Below are positions 12,698 through 25,307 of a DNA stretch of 64,000 nt, piece by piece (position 1 is the stretch's first letter; every line of letters begins with the position of its first letter). The translations under genes and the position numbers were made by a program. The stretch comes from Nicotiana tabacum (lineage: Eukaryota > Streptophyta > Magnoliopsida > Solanales > Solanaceae): positions 194,576,103 through 194,640,102 of the forward strand of contig NC_134101.1 of assembly GCF_000715075.1 (NCBI RefSeq), in the 5' to 3' direction. A model generated the notes under the pieces. The model was not told where the DNA came from. It was given only the letters and a program-made list of their open reading frames with translations, and made no database searches.

Positions 12698-14120
12698 TGA
12701 GGACACATTCAGCCAGATCAGCCGGGTAGGCACCAGTGCAACCAATCAGGGTCGCGAGAGGCCAAGGCTAAGGTAGAGGCCGAGGTGGGGCTCACACTAC
12801 ATATAGAGTAGCATATGTGGAGCCACCAGTTTCTTAGTGGAGGAGCAAGTTCTGAACATTGTTGAGCCGGTGGGACCAGCTTAGACACCAGCGGTACATA
12901 TTGCTATACCCGCACTTCATGAGATATTGGCCTAGATCTTGAGTGCACATACGAGCATGGCTCAGGCAGGAATGGTACCAGTTGCACCAACTACCTCACA
13001 TACTGGGGGAGGAGCCCAGAATCTCATTGTCCATACACTGGAGTAGCTAGCTTAGGGTTATCAGGCATCAGAGGTTCTGCCCGAGTAGCCAGTTGTTGTA
13101 GCGCAGGCCGGGGTTAGACCATATTTGACTGATGAGTAACAGAAGAGGTTAGAACAATTTCAAAGGCTTCGCCCTCCCCAGTTTAGTGGATGAGAGTCAC
13201 ATGATGCTTAGAGTTGTCTTGATCAGTGTTGTCGGATTCTTCGCACAGCTTGTCTTGTGGACTCCAATGGAGTTGACTTTACTACTTTTCATCTAACGGG
13301 GCCAGTCTATAGGTGGTGGAAAACCAATGAGTTAGGCAGGACAACTGGCATAGCACCAATTACATGGCATCAGTTTTCAGTTCTCTTCTTAGAGAAGTTT
13401 GTTCCACATACTCGCATAGAGGATGTTGCATAGGGATTTTGACCATCTACACCAGGAGGGCTTGACTGTGACCTAGTAATAGATGATATTCACGGAGTTT
13501 ACATGTCATGTAATATTTTTGGTCCATATTGAGCAGGAGAGTACATGAGGTTCATTGATGGCCTCAACTATGGCCTTCGATATGGTATGGCCTGAGAGTC
13601 CAAGCCAGATGCTATGTTTGACCAGGTGGTTGAGATTGTTAAGAATTTGGAGCATGTTCATCGGCTTGCGCAATAGGAGCGAGAGGCCCAGAGTCCTCGT
13701 GGTTTGAGTGGTTTTAGTGATGCCTCGTCTGGAGGCCAATCATGTCACAGCAGAGGTCGTCCTTTTAGGCCCGATCAAGTAGCTCATCAAATTCCTCGTG
13801 GTTCATTAGTTAGCCACCTTTAATATGTACTTGCTCAATTCAGTCATTATTTAGTGTGCTTCCGGCACAGATTTCTTACCACGCCCCATTTGCTTAGGGT
13901 TCTACAGGCGATTATTCGGATTATTAGGGTTAGTCGTAGGGTCAGCAACCTCGTCGAGGAGGGGTTGTTTTGAGTATGAAGACTTGAGTCGTCTCAAGAG
14001 GGATTGCACCAGGATTCTGAGTAGTGTCCCATAGTCGAGCATGTAACCTATAGTTTCAGCACCAGTAGCTACACCGCCCGCTCAGCTAGGTGGGGGTGGG
14101 GCTTAGTCTGTTTGGTTTCG
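12698..14120 (+). pseudogene. Tekay gag polyprotein (broken)
   Basis: Structural protein of the element's particle. An ATG at 12698 (MRTHSA...) lies about 200 bp after the primer site. A capsid-like region with a WWK/WWE-type tryptophan pair is recognisable around 13300-13330, followed by LFLEKFVPHT near 13380-13410. A zinc-knuckle remnant follows at 13966-14007, where the C-x2-C-x4-H-x4-C pattern has lost its second cysteine (Tyr) and its histidine (Arg). Multiple stops and frameshifts are present throughout. The minus-strand ORF at 13506-13739 is a shadow. Confidence 0.75.
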
Positions 14121-14149
14121 CTAGAGGAAGAGGTTAGTTAGTTGTTGGA

Positions 14150-14520
14150 CATGCCTGTTGATATGCTTTTCCAGCCAAGCTTGAGGCATTTGCTTCTAAT
14201 ATAGTGATAAAAGGTATGGTTTCAGAGTGCCACAGGGAAGCTTCAGTATTATTTGACCCTGGTTCCACTTATTCTTATGTGTTATAATATTTTGCTCGTT
14301 ATTTGGATATCCCTCGTGATTTTCTTGATATTTATGTTCACATCTCTACACTAGTGGGTGATGCTATTATGGTGAATCGTGCATATCAGTCTTGTATGAT
14401 TACCATTAGGGTTTATGAGACTAGGGTTGATCTTTTATTGATCAATATGGTTGAATTTGAGGTGATTTTGGGTATGGAGACCATGTTATTCCTGATTTGC
14501 AGGATAAGACTGTGATGTTA
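14150..14520 (+). pseudogene. Tekay aspartic protease (broken)
   Basis: The LFDPGSTYSYV motif (Asp codon at 14255) is the retroviral-type aspartic protease active site, D-S/P-G-S/T. The downstream LISL..V.FDVILGMDW-type segment is recognisable at about 14440-14480 as VEFEVILGMET. A stop follows the active-site motif at 14284. Would cleave the Gag-Pol precursor; not functional here. Confidence 0.78.
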
Positions 14521-14759
14521 GCGATGCTGGGGTTGCCTAAGTATGAGTGGAGAGGTTCACTTGGTCACACTCCTAGTAGAGTGATTTCATTTTTGAAGGC
14601 TCAACGGATGGTTGAGAATGGTGTTTGGAGTATTTGGCCGTAATGAGAGATGTTAGTGCGGATACTCCTATTGTTGAGTCAGTTCCGATAGTGAGGGAGT
14701 TCCCAGATTTATTTCCTGCAGATTGCCAAGCATGCCACTCGATAGGTATATTCATTTTG

Positions 14760-15470
14760 GTATCCATCTGTTCTCGGGTACTCAGCCCATCTCTATTCCA
14801 CCTTATCGCATGGCATCTGCGAAGTTGAAGGAATTGAAGGAACAGTTACAAGAATTACTTGATAAGGGTTTCATTAGCCCTAGTGGGTCACTTTGAGGTG
14901 TACCAATGCTATTTTTGAAGAAGAAGAAATATGGTTCTATGAGGATGTGCATCGACTATCGACAGTTGAACAAAGTCACCATTAAGTACAAGTACCCACC
15001 ATCGCATATTGATTATTTACTAGATCAGCTTCATGGTTCTAGGGTATCCTTGAAGATTGACTTGAGATCGGGTACCATCAATTGAAGATCAGGGCTTAAG
15101 ATATTCCTAAGACAGCTTTCATGACCAGTTATGGGCATTATGAGTTCTTGGTAATATCTTTTGGGCTGACCAATGCCTCAATATCTTTCATGCACTCCGT
15201 GAACAATGTATTTCAATCTTAGCTCGATTCTTTTGTTATTGTGTTCATTGATTATATGTTGGTGTATTCTCGCAGTCGGGAGGATCATAAGCAACATTTG
15301 AGGATAGTGCTCAAGACTTTAAGAGAGAAGAAGCTATATGCTAAATTCTCTAAGTGCGAGTTTTGGTTACACGCGATGACATTCTTGGGTCACGTGGGGT
15401 CTAGTGAGAGGATAAAGGTGGATCTAGAGAATATTGAGGTAGTTTAGAGTTGGCCCGAACACCTTCTACC
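14760..15470 (+). pseudogene. Tekay reverse transcriptase (catalytic Asp lost)
   Basis: RT fingers and palm are readable in order: IPPYRM near 14787, KLKELKEQLQELLDKGFI (14823-14873), [17 protein letters not shown] (14923-14973), LDQLHGSRV, and in the next block [14 protein letters not shown] and the thumb-side KFSKCEFWL. The catalytic F-I-D-D box reads F-I-D-Y at 15244-15255 because GAT became TAT. That residue binds a catalytic metal ion, so the enzyme would be dead even without the stops at about 14895, 15225 and 15445. Confidence 0.88.
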
Positions 15471-15589
15471 TCTATAGAGATCCAAAATTTCATAGGGTTG
15501 GTTGGGTATTATCGCTGTTTTGTGGAAGGATTTTCATCTATCGTAACCCAATTGATTAAATTCACGTAGAAGGGTTCCCCATTTAGGTG

Positions 15590-16045
15590 GTCTGATAAGT
15601 GCGAGGACAACTTTCAAAAGCTCAAGATTTCCTTGACTGTAACTCTAGTTCTAGTTTTGCCTTCGGGATCAGGTTCATATATAGTCTATTATGATGCTTC
15701 ACGGGTTTGCATTGGGTGTGTGTCGATGTAGGATGGTAGAGTGATTACCTATGCTTCGCTTCAGTTGAAGTACCATGAGAAGAACTACCTAGTGCATGAT
15801 TTGGAGTTAATAGGTACTATTCACATGCTAAAAATTTAGAGGAATTATCTTTATAGTGTGTCTTACGAGGTGTTCGCTGATCATCGGAGCCTCCAGTATC
15901 TATTCAAGAAAAAGGATTTGAACTTGAGGAAATAGAGGTGGTTATAGCTATTTAAAGACTATGATATCATCATTCTTTATCATCTGGGGAAGGCAAATGT
16001 GGTAGTCGATGTCTTGAGTAGGAAGGAAGAGAGAATGGGGAGGGG
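15590..16045 (+). pseudogene. Tekay RNase H (broken)
   Basis: Degrades the RNA strand of the DNA-RNA hybrid. Readable segments include YYDASRVCIGCV (about 15688-15723, the D-A-S start of the domain), YASLQLKYHEKNYLVHDLEL (about 15748-15810) and, at the end, VFADHRSLQYLF and LGKANVV.DVLSRKEE. At least three stop codons lie inside (near 15728, 15838 and 15932). Confidence 0.82.
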
Positions 16046-16329
16046 GTCTTGTTTTTATTCCAGCTGGGGATAGGCCGTTAGCTATGGATGTTCATTCCTT
16101 GGCAAACAGATTCATGAGATTGGATATTTCGGAGCCCAGCAGAGTCCTTGTTAGTGTTGTATCATAGTTGTCCTTATTTGAATGTATCAAGGTGCGTCAG
16201 TATGATCATCTCCACTTGCTTGTCCTAAGGGATATGGTGTAGCACGATGATGCCAATGAGGTGACTATTGGTGATGGTGGTATGTTGCAGCTTTAGGGCT
16301 TGATTTGTATCCTAATATGGATGGGTTGT

Positions 16330-17130
16330 GGGAGTTGATTCTTGAGGAAGCCCATATTTCACAGTATTCCATTCATCTGGTGCTGCAAAGATGTACCGTA
16401 ATTTGAGGCAGCACTAATGGTTGAGAAGGATAAAGAAGGATTTTGTTGAGCATGTTGCACAGTGTTTAAACTATCAGCGGATTAAGTATGAGCATCAGAG
16501 ACATGGCGGTTTGCTTCAAAGGCTAGATATACCTAAGTGGAACTGAGATCGTATCACTATGGATTTTGTAGTGGACGGACATGACCAAGTTTGCACACCT
16601 CATTCCAGTCATGACTACCTATATTTTATAGCAGCTGGCTCGAACTTATCTTAGAGAGATTATTCGCCTACATGGTGTGCTTGTGTCTATTATCTCGAAT
16701 CGAGGCACTCAATTTACCTGGTATTTTTGGAGAGTAGTGCAACGTAAGTTGGGCATAAAGGTAGAGTTGAGTACGGCATTCCATCCCCAGATGGACAGGC
16801 AGTTCGAGCGTACTATTTAAATATTAGAGGACATGTTGTGAGTTTGTGTCATTGATTTTGGGTGTTAATGGGATCAGTATCCACCATTAACAGTATTCGC
16901 CTATAACAACATCTATCAATCGAGCATCGAGATGGCTCCATATAGTGCTTTATATAAGAGGTGATGTCATTCTTTGATTGTTTGGATTAAGCATGTGGAG
17001 TCTAGGATGTTAGGCACTAATTTGGTTCACGATGCCTTGGAGAAGCTGAAATTGATTCAGGAGCAGCTTCTTACAGCGTAGTCCATGAAAAAGAGTTATG
17101 CTGACAGGAAGGTTTGTAATGTGTCATTCA
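16330..17130 (+). pseudogene. Tekay integrase core (broken, second Asp replaced)
   Basis: Joins element DNA to the target. The zinc-binding N-terminal region is readable in pieces (Y-S-I-H, then YEHQRHGG at about 16487-16510), followed by the first catalytic Asp in RITMDFV (about 16551). The second reads S-N-R-G-T-Q-F at 16695-16715, with Asn (AAT at 16698-16700) where the family has Asp. The third catalytic residue survives in QFERT near 16800. Many stops and shifts are present. The D,D-E triad is therefore D,N,E. Confidence 0.82.
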
Positions 17131-17159
17131 TAATGGGTTAGAGAGTTCTACTCAAGTTT

Positions 17160-17575
17160 CGCGCTTGAAGGGTGTGATGAGGTTCGGGAAGAATAGCAAG
17201 TTTAACCCCCGGTATATTGGTCCATTTGAGGTTTTTGAGAGGATTGGTTAGGTGGATTACCTACTTGCTTTGCTACCCAGCTTTTTAGGAGTCCATCCAG
17301 TGTTTCATATTTCTATGCTTCGAAAGTATTATGAGGATCCGACACATGTGTTTGTTTTATGCTCAGTGTAGTTGGACAAGGATTTGACTTATGATGAGGA
17401 GCCAATGGCCATTTTGATAGGTAGGTTCGCAAGCTGAAGTTGAACAATATTGCATCGGTGAAGGTTCATTTGAGGGGTCAACCATTCGAGAAGGCGACTT
17501 AGGGGGCCGAGCATGATATATGGAGCATATATCCTTACTTTTTTGGCATTTCTGGTACAACTCTAAACCCGTTCA
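17160..17575 (+). pseudogene. Tekay integrase C-terminus with chromodomain remnant
   Basis: VHPVFHISMLRKYY (about 17290-17332) is the conserved integrase C-terminal stretch of plant chromoviruses. It is followed by DLTYDEEP and, at about 17448-17500, VKVHLRGQPFEKAT, the core of the C-terminal chromodomain that steers insertion into heterochromatin. Stops interrupt it, including one where the motif's Trp is expected (about 17499). This block is the main reason for placing the element among chromoviruses. Confidence 0.8.
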
Positions 17576-17590
17576 AGGACAAACGTTTGT

Positions 17591-17605
17591 TTAAAAAGAG
17601 GAGAA
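17591..17605 (+). promoter_or_regulatory. Polypurine tract of Tekay element
   Basis: TTAAAAAGAGGAGAA, a near-pure purine run, ends exactly where the 3' LTR begins. This is the expected primer site for plus-strand DNA synthesis. Confidence 0.88.
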
Positions 17606-20240
17606 TGTAACGGCATGGCCGGTCATATTGTGAATTTTAGCCCCGTTTCCCCTATTTGATTCTCCCCATATGTGTATTTCTTTTTATGTGACTTGCGGGG
17701 ATGTTTGGCTTGGGTTCGGGAAGGTTTTGGAGTGAATCGAAATACTTACCTCCATGGTTGGAGGCTTAAGCTTTAAGAGTTGATTGTGGTTTGAATATAT
17801 TGTAAATAACCTTGAAATGGTGTGTTGATGGTTCCAATAAGTTCGTATGATGATTTTGGACTTAGGCATATGTCCGTATTAGGATTTGGATGTTCCTAGA
17901 TTGATTTGGTTTTTTTGGGCGAAAGTTGGCAATTTGAAGGTTTGGAAGGTGCATAGGTTGTCCGGGAGCTGATTTTATTGATATTGGGATTATATTGTTC
18001 TTACGTGAGTTTGAATAGATTCATTTTGTCATTTGGGACTTGTGCACAAAATTTAAGATCATTCTGAGTTGATTAGACATGGTTCGACACGAGTTTTGGA
18101 AAGTTGAAAGTTGATTAGTTCTTTAGGCTTGAATCAAGGTGTGATTCATGATTTTGATGTTATTTCTTTTAATTTGGGGCCTCGAGTAGGTCCATGTTGT
18201 ATATTGGGACTAATTGGTTTTCTTGAACGGGGTCTTGAGTCAGTTTTGGAAGAGTTTTGGATCTTTTCCATATTGTTTGACAGTTCTTGTCTATTATTTG
18301 TGCACATGTGACATATTAGGTGCAGATGCGATACATGGCCAGGGGAGGCTTAGCCAAAGATGCAGCAATGGGAGCGCATATGAGCTTGCACAGAAGCAGA
18401 TGCGCAAAAGAGATAAGGAGTCCACATAAGCGGTTGGATGAGAGTGAAGTGACTTCCGCATCTGCAATAGGTTTTCCGCATATGCAGTACTGTAGAAGCG
18501 GGATTTTGGTCCGCAAATACAGAAATTGCTGGGCAGAACGTATTTTTTAAGGGTTTGGTTATTTTGCATTATTTTGAGTTTTAGAGATCGGTGATAGGTA
18601 ATTTCTGGAGGGTTTTCACTACAATTTGAAGGGTAAGTAATCTCTACTTGATTTTGATGTTAGACCTAGTTTCTTAAGGGATTATTACACCTAGATTATG
18701 CGATTTAAAGGAGAAATTTGGGGGGTTTTGCTATTGTTTTTGGAGAGTGAAAAGTGGTTATTTGGGGTCGAGTTAAGGTCGGATTTAGATGAAATACATA
18801 AATTTGCACTCATATTGGAGTGGATTAATGTGATTTGTGAGTTTTGTCAGGGTCTGGGGTGCAAGCCCGGGGTTTACCTTTTAGTTGACTTTGTGTATGT
18901 GTGTGCACCAGTTTTTTTGACATGCTCGGTTTAGTGCTTAGGCTATATTATGCCTTGAATTGATTGCTAAGCTTCATGCTGTCATGCTTATTATGTTTGT
19001 ACCCCCCTTCGCAAGTTACCTGAATCATGTTAGAGGTTTTTCATTTGTTAATCTCCTGTTCAAACATGGTATTTGATAATTTGTGGTGTAACGCCTAATT
19101 TGTAGTATGGTAGTACACTTTGTGCATGCCAACACCGTAGCATGTCACTTATATCAGTCCATGAGTATGTAATTGGATACACATTTTTCATGTACATGAA
19201 TTCTTGTATATGTTTTCTGTGTGATATGGACTGGGTTGATAGCACGTGAGTGATTCGTGCTGATCTGGTTTATAATAACAGGTGGGTGATCTGTGTGGTT
19301 ATTATATATGGCACGTGAGTTGTCCGTGCAGCATGTGGATAAGGATCCATCCCACTATGGTCACCCTCTCAAATTTCTCTCTTGATGGTTCACACGCGGT
19401 ATGAGGAAAACTGATTAGTGTTTAGTTATTGCATTTCTTCTCTACTTGCAATTTCCTTGGGTGTATACATATTTTATTTGTGTATCTTCTTTATATGCTA
19501 GATCTTGAATGTATACATGCCTCGTTATGCATATTTTCTCTATATTCTATTTTGTTTGATTAGTAAGAGCACGATACATTCTTCTCTATATGTCTACCTG
19601 TGCCCCAAGACTTGATAATAGATGAATATCTTCTCTATATGGTGGATTGTTAACTGATACAGAGCTTGGCACATTGTCCCTTGTGCACCGAGGTGAATTT
19701 ATTTTTGTTTTTTGATTTGATGTTATTGTTGTGTACTTGTGAAATTTATGAATTGAGCAGGTTATTAGTGAATATCATTAGTAACTATTGCCTATATTAT
19801 CTTGCTGAGGTTAGTTATGATACTTGCTAAGTATATGGAATCAGTTGTAATCATACTACACTCTGCACTTAATTGTGCAGATCCAGGTGTTGGACTAAGT
19901 TGAGAGCTGGTGTGATTGTTGTTACGAGTTGCCGAGAGACGAGGTAGAGCTGTATTATGATTGTAGTCTTTGACGTCCCTTTCTATTTCAGTTGTTGTTA
20001 TGATTCAGACAATATTTACATTATATATTTTAAAGCTTGTACTTCTATTTTAGAGCTCATGACTTTGTATTGCCAAATCTGGGGGATTTTATGTATTGAC
20101 GTAGTTTACTTATGGCATTGGGTTTTAGACTTGTAATATTTTCGTTAGTTATATATCTATTCCTCTTTTGTTATGTTTTGTTGGCCAAGAAAGTGAATTA
20201 GGCACCATCACGGCCAGATGTTAGTTTTTAAGTCGTGACA
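17606..20240 (+). repeat. Tekay 3' LTR
   Basis: 2635 bp, TGTAACGGC...AGTCGTGACA, homologous along its length to 9656-12492 but shorter, chiefly because the segment corresponding to about 10930-11200 is missing near 18900-18930. ORFs inside (18111-18934) are not genes. Followed directly by the ATGAG duplication at 20241-20245. Confidence 0.92.
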
Positions 20241-20245
20241 ATGAG

Positions 20246-20310
20246 AAGGTCTTGACTATTTCAACACATATTCACCAATGATGAGGATTTTATCCATGTA
20301 GATGTTAGTA
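20246..20310 (+). pseudogene. Ty1/copia reverse transcriptase, downstream fragment
   Basis: Continuation of 9438-9655. If the Tekay element and one ATGAG copy are left out, the frame runs on through GLDYFNTYSP and MMRIL, the next conserved block of copia RT (D-Y-x-x-T-Y-x-P). A stop lies at the junction (TGA) and another at about 20297. The fragment is cut off at 20311 by the next LTR, and its further continuation was not found. Confidence 0.8.
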
Positions 20311-21116
20311 TGTCACAACCAAAAATTAACCTAGTCGTGATGGAACCTAACCCGACGCGTTAGGTAATCCAGACAACAGATAACATATAATGGATATTAG
20401 CAAATAATCAATAAATGAAACAACTGAATTTCATATAATACCCCAAGGATTGTTATTACAAGTCATGATCCTCTAAGACTTAGATTTACAAGGCTGGTAA
20501 AAAAAATACAACATCTATTTGGAATATACATAAACATAATTCGAATCTAAAATTATCAAGGACAATTGGTCGCTATGCCCGAGAAACAGGTACACCATCA
20601 ATACCAGCTCCCCTACACAGCAACATCAACTCCGAGATCTCCAAACAAGATGCAAAATGTAGTATGAGTATAATCGACCCTATGTACTCAATAAGTAACA
20701 AACATAACCTCAGGCTGAAAGCAGTGACGAGCTTGGAAGAAGGTCAGTGTCAAATACCAATAATCAATAATGGCACATGATATAATGATGATAGTAAAAG
20801 AGGACAACTCGAGAGGTATCATGTTCAACACGTTCACAAATATGAAAAATTAGGCATGCTTTTCTAGTATAACAGTCAAAGCCCCAAATCTTAGCACAGA
20901 AGTTACCAAAAACATGAGTTTAACAAGAAAACTGTGATTTTCCAAACTTTCAATAATAGATAAGACATATTGTTTACCACTTAGCACGAGGAAAATACAT
21001 CTATATGCCTACATTTCAAATATATATGTCAAGTCAATAACATCATAGCGAAGCCACCAAATACACTTGCATTCAGCATGCTCACAGTGCCCAAAACAAA
21101 AGCCCCTCACCAAAGT

Positions 21117-21149
21117 ACACACACACACATTATATATATATATATATTT
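21117..21149. repeat. (CA)n(TA)n microsatellite
   Basis: A short CA run passes into a TA run inside the LARD-like LTR. Confidence 0.9.
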
Positions 21150-22974
21150 GTGCATGCGCTCACTATGAATACCAAAGTTTGGAGGGGCAAATCCTTTCCA
21201 AGCGCTAATCAATAATCAATATGACATAGCCAAACATGAGGTTTGGTGCACGTGTTGCCCCTAAATAATACCACTTAGTCCAATGTGGGTCATGGCTCAC
21301 GCGTCACCTCAATACAAATAAAACTCAGCCCAATACGGGGCCTAGACACAAGTGTCGTTGCACTATCAATCACCACAGATCTATGGCCCACATCAGTCAT
21401 CAATCTGCTCAAGTCTCCATATGCCAACATATCACAGAAACATAATCCAATTATACAACACGGAATATCACAATGTGTAACAAATTCATCTCAAACTTAC
21501 ATCACGTACAACGACACCAATAATATGTGAGACAACATATCAAAAGCGCACAGAGACAGAGATAATGCTTGCAAATATAACTATCATGACTGAACGATAT
21601 GACTACGGCTAAGGCAAATAACTCAACATGGCAAAAATATCCCTATCTTGTCTCAAACAATTAAGTAGATAGTCTAGACATGATTTCTAGCATGAATAAT
21701 AACTCATGTATTCATACAAATGGAGAAAACATAATATCAAAGAAGCATGATAGCAAAATAAGGCATATAATAGCCTTAGAACTACCCGGATAATGAATAC
21801 CCCGATGCATGCACACACGCCCATCATCTAGCACGTGTGTTAACCCCCAACACATCTCAATACAATAGTTCTCAAAAATAACTACCTTCAAATAAAAGTT
21901 TAGATATGTTACTTACCTCAAACAAGCCAAAAATATACTCTAGAAACGCCATCCCGACTCCCGAACGGCTCGAAACTAGCCAAAAGTAACTCAAAAATAT
22001 CAAATATTGCCATAGGAAATAAATCCAATCAATAAAGGTCTTATATTTAATCAAATACTCAAAGCCAAAAAAAAAAAGTTAAGCCCGGGCCCGCACCATG
22101 GTACCCGACAAAACTCACAAATTTCAACAATCCATTCGAATTCGAGTCCAAATATATAATTGGTTTCCAAATCCAACCTTAATTTCATGTTCAAAACCCC
22201 AATTTCTTCTCTTCAAATCCTTGATTTAGGTGTAAAAATCTATCATGACCTAGCCTAGGGCCGCGGTGGATAACCAACATTATGTGTCGATCATCACTAA
22301 GCTTAATGATAATCTACTAATCATGAGTATAAATGGATAAACTAAACAAGCATAAACATAGATGATAAAAACTACAATCTGGAAAGCTGACAAGACTAAT
22401 ACAAGCTGACATATAAAAACATACTAACTGCACAGGTGAAAATCTACAGGCCTCTAGGAGTGCTAAACTAAAAAAGTACTGGACAACACAGGGCCCTGCC
22501 ATACCCAAACTAGGTGACTGTACACATATCAAAAGATAAGTAACTCTGGGAGTAAGCTGAGTGACTCCAGCAGTTAGTGGATGGCCTACTGATGTGGCTT
22601 AAGCACTGCTCTATTTGTACTTGCGCGACATGAAATGCAATGCCCCGAAAGGGATGTGATTATGATATGTACAAAGTATGTAAGGTGGAAAGCATATGTA
22701 AAGCATAATAAAGTATGATTGTAAGATGGAAATCTGAATATAAGCTAAAAGCTAAACAAGAGTCTGAACTAGCAATTGATCTAGAACAAAACCAAAGTTT
22801 AAGCTAAAATTGAACTACTATCCCAAACAGGTACCTATATAGCGTTATGGCTATATCCCTCCAATTAGGTAACTGTACATCTGAACTAGCCTCATGTATA
22901 GTCATTTAATGCATACTGTCGCTATATACACGTACATAACATGCATGACTAGCATGGATTGTATCCCCCCAGTA

Positions 22975-23130
22975 GGTAAATATATAATCAATATGCCTGG
23001 CTGGTGTTATGGGTTATCTCCCCCAGCATATAATTAGTAAGCCTCGCTGGCATTATGGGCTATCTCCCCCAGCATATAATCTATAGGCCTCACTGGTGTT
23101 ATGGGCTATATCCCCCCCTGAGCATATTCA
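22975..23130. repeat. Short tandem repeats, about 55-bp unit, 3 copies
   Basis: Three imperfect copies of a unit containing GCTGG.GTTATGGGCTATCTCCCCCAGCATATAAT lie inside the probable solo LTR. No coding content. Confidence 0.8.
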
Positions 23131-24266
23131 ATGTATGCATGTATGAGGCATAACGCATGTGGAAACATCATATGGACTCAAGAGATCATAAAGGAAACCA
23201 CAAACAGAATCACAAACGTCATTTAACGCTTGTCGTCCATAAGTTGGACGGATGAGCCTATCCCCATTTTAGGGAGAAATTGAGTATGTACATGAGATAC
23301 TAAGGTTAATTAACTCATTAGAATCCCTTTATAATCAAATTAGAACCAAGGAACTCAAGATTTGTCCAACTCTTCGAATTTCCAAAAATTTCAGTAGAGT
23401 TTCCCCTCAAACTAGATGATCCCCAAAAGTAACAGTGAGAACCACAATATAAGCGAGAATGGATATCCGAAAAACATGATAACATAAAACTAAAGTAGAT
23501 CTAGTTATCCACAAAAGTGTCAAACGATCGAAAACACAGAATTATGAATGTAATATCGACTCATAGAGGCTAACTTGTGATATGAAACTCTAAATATGAT
23601 TTAGGAATAGTCTAAGCATGAACACGTGAAAATTAAGCTTATATAATATTAAATTAAGATATTAGGATCATATGGAGGTTAGGTATACATAAAAACATCA
23701 AAGGGACGGAACAAACGGAAGTCCGAATGGCATAAGCCAAATTAGCGATTTTCCATTTTGTTTGTTGTTGTGTTTTGAAGTTCCAACCTAAACTAGTTTC
23801 TTCCATACAACACATATGGAATTGAATACTATATAAGGATAGAATACATGCTGAAATTTCCCTTGAACAACTCTTAAGAGATCAAGAAGAAAGGTTAGAA
23901 CATAGCTAGACCAAATCATGCCGAAAACGTAACAAAAACCCTACATACCTCTTGTGTTCTTTCTTCCAAACCGTGTTACCTTTGATAAACACAGTTACTC
24001 ATGCTTTTATAGACAAAATACAGAGGTTACAAGCTTTCTTAGCCATGAATCTCTTTCCAAAACTCGAGTTATAAGGAGAAATGAGAACAGCAAAGTCTTA
24101 CCTATATCGTAAGGATCGCGTTGATGTGTTCGCCTCTTGACTTTGAGTTTCGGATGATGGAATTCATTCAAAACCCTAAGGATGTATTTAGGATGTCTAG
24201 AGAGACTTTTCAAGTCCGATTTGGGTCGAAATGAGCCTTATAAACGAAGGCTACAACTTTATATAT

Positions 24267-24987
24267 TGTTTACCGTGGAAATGATAATAAGAATTAAATT
24301 TGTTGATGGGACTCTAAAATTACGTGATCTATTTTTATGCTAGTTGTTAAGAAGTTGATGCTAGATATGTGAAGATAAAATATAAAATGAAAGCTAAAAT
24401 GGAATTATAATCGAACCGAGGGGTTAGCTATTCTGGACTCGGACTGACCGATGAGGGGCATCGAGGTCGATGCCTGGGCTCGGGCCCGAGCTATCGGAGA
24501 TAATCAGGAAAAGGCTAACAATTAGGAAATAATTAAAGGAGGCTCTTTATGGCCAATGAAAAATAATAAACGAAGAACAAATATGAGCGTGATTAGTAAG
24601 AGCAATAGTATCGAGAGAACATGTTAGAGAGAAAAGAAAGAGTTCTTGTGTATTTCGTGTAGAATAGTTGGAGAAACAATAGTCCCCCATACAAAATGAT
24701 AAGGATACCCTTTATATAAAAGGGGGAATCCCTACATAGTACAAAATGCATTAATTATAAAAGTAGAGGGATGGCACAACCAGATAGCATTAGGCTCTAT
24801 CAATATCAGTTGCGTTCCTTGAGAACCCCTCTCTCCCCTATTATAGTCGTTAATATGCACTGCCCCCCGAGGCCGAAACCCGACAGCTCCCGAAGGTGGG
24901 TCCCGACCTCGGCTTCAAACCTCGGCAAGCATGTCCGCGAGGCGACCTAATGACGGGGAAATCGGGCCCCCAGTTTTACCACACACA
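24267..24987 (-). repeat. Tat A 3' LTR
   Basis: 721 bp from TGTTTACCGTGG to ACCACACACA, homologous to 34224-34887. It is the 3' LTR with respect to the minus-strand pol genes. It retains about 60 bp (near 24595-24660) that the other copy lacks. Confidence 0.9.
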
Positions 24988-25178
24988 GATAGTATCCGAG
25001 TTTCTTAGACTGAAAGTGATAAGAAACGACCTTGAATTTCTTCCTCCTTCGATATTCTTGTAATCGGCAATGGCCACGAGATGCCAAGATACAACACGCA
25101 CACTATTCCTATAGGTTCCTGCATTGACTATGGCACTTGGCTGCCTCCTGGCCTTCTTCAATGCACACACGAGGCTTT

Positions 25179-25186
25179 TATAAATA
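25179..25186 (+). promoter_or_regulatory. TATA box for the opposite-strand gene of Tat A
   Basis: TATAAATA followed by a CT-rich stretch (CCCCTTCTTCTTTTC), as in plant core promoters, 122 bp before the ATG at 25308. It points along the plus strand, opposite to pol. Inferred from sequence only. Confidence 0.6.
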
Positions 25187-25307
25187 CTCCCCTTCTTCTT
25201 TTCTACAACTCATTGCGTGCCCAAATCCCTGAAATTGTTCGCCCTTCCCTTGCTCTCGTTGTTTCTCAGGAATGCAAATCTTTTTATTCCTACAGAATCT
25301 TCTAGGG

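Larger units (their letters stand above)
9656..20240 (+). mobile_element. Tekay/Del-type chromovirus (Ty3/gypsy), full length but dead
   Basis: A complete LTR retrotransposon: two long LTRs (TGTAAC...GTGACA), primer binding site, gag, protease, reverse transcriptase, RNase H, integrase with C-terminal chromodomain remnant, and a polypurine tract, flanked by ATGAG duplications. This gene order, the chromodomain and LTRs over 2.6 kb fit the Tekay (Del) lineage of chromoviruses. Every ORF is broken and several catalytic residues are replaced. The two LTRs differ by many substitutions and by a deletion of roughly 200 bp or more, so the insertion is old. Confidence 0.9.
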
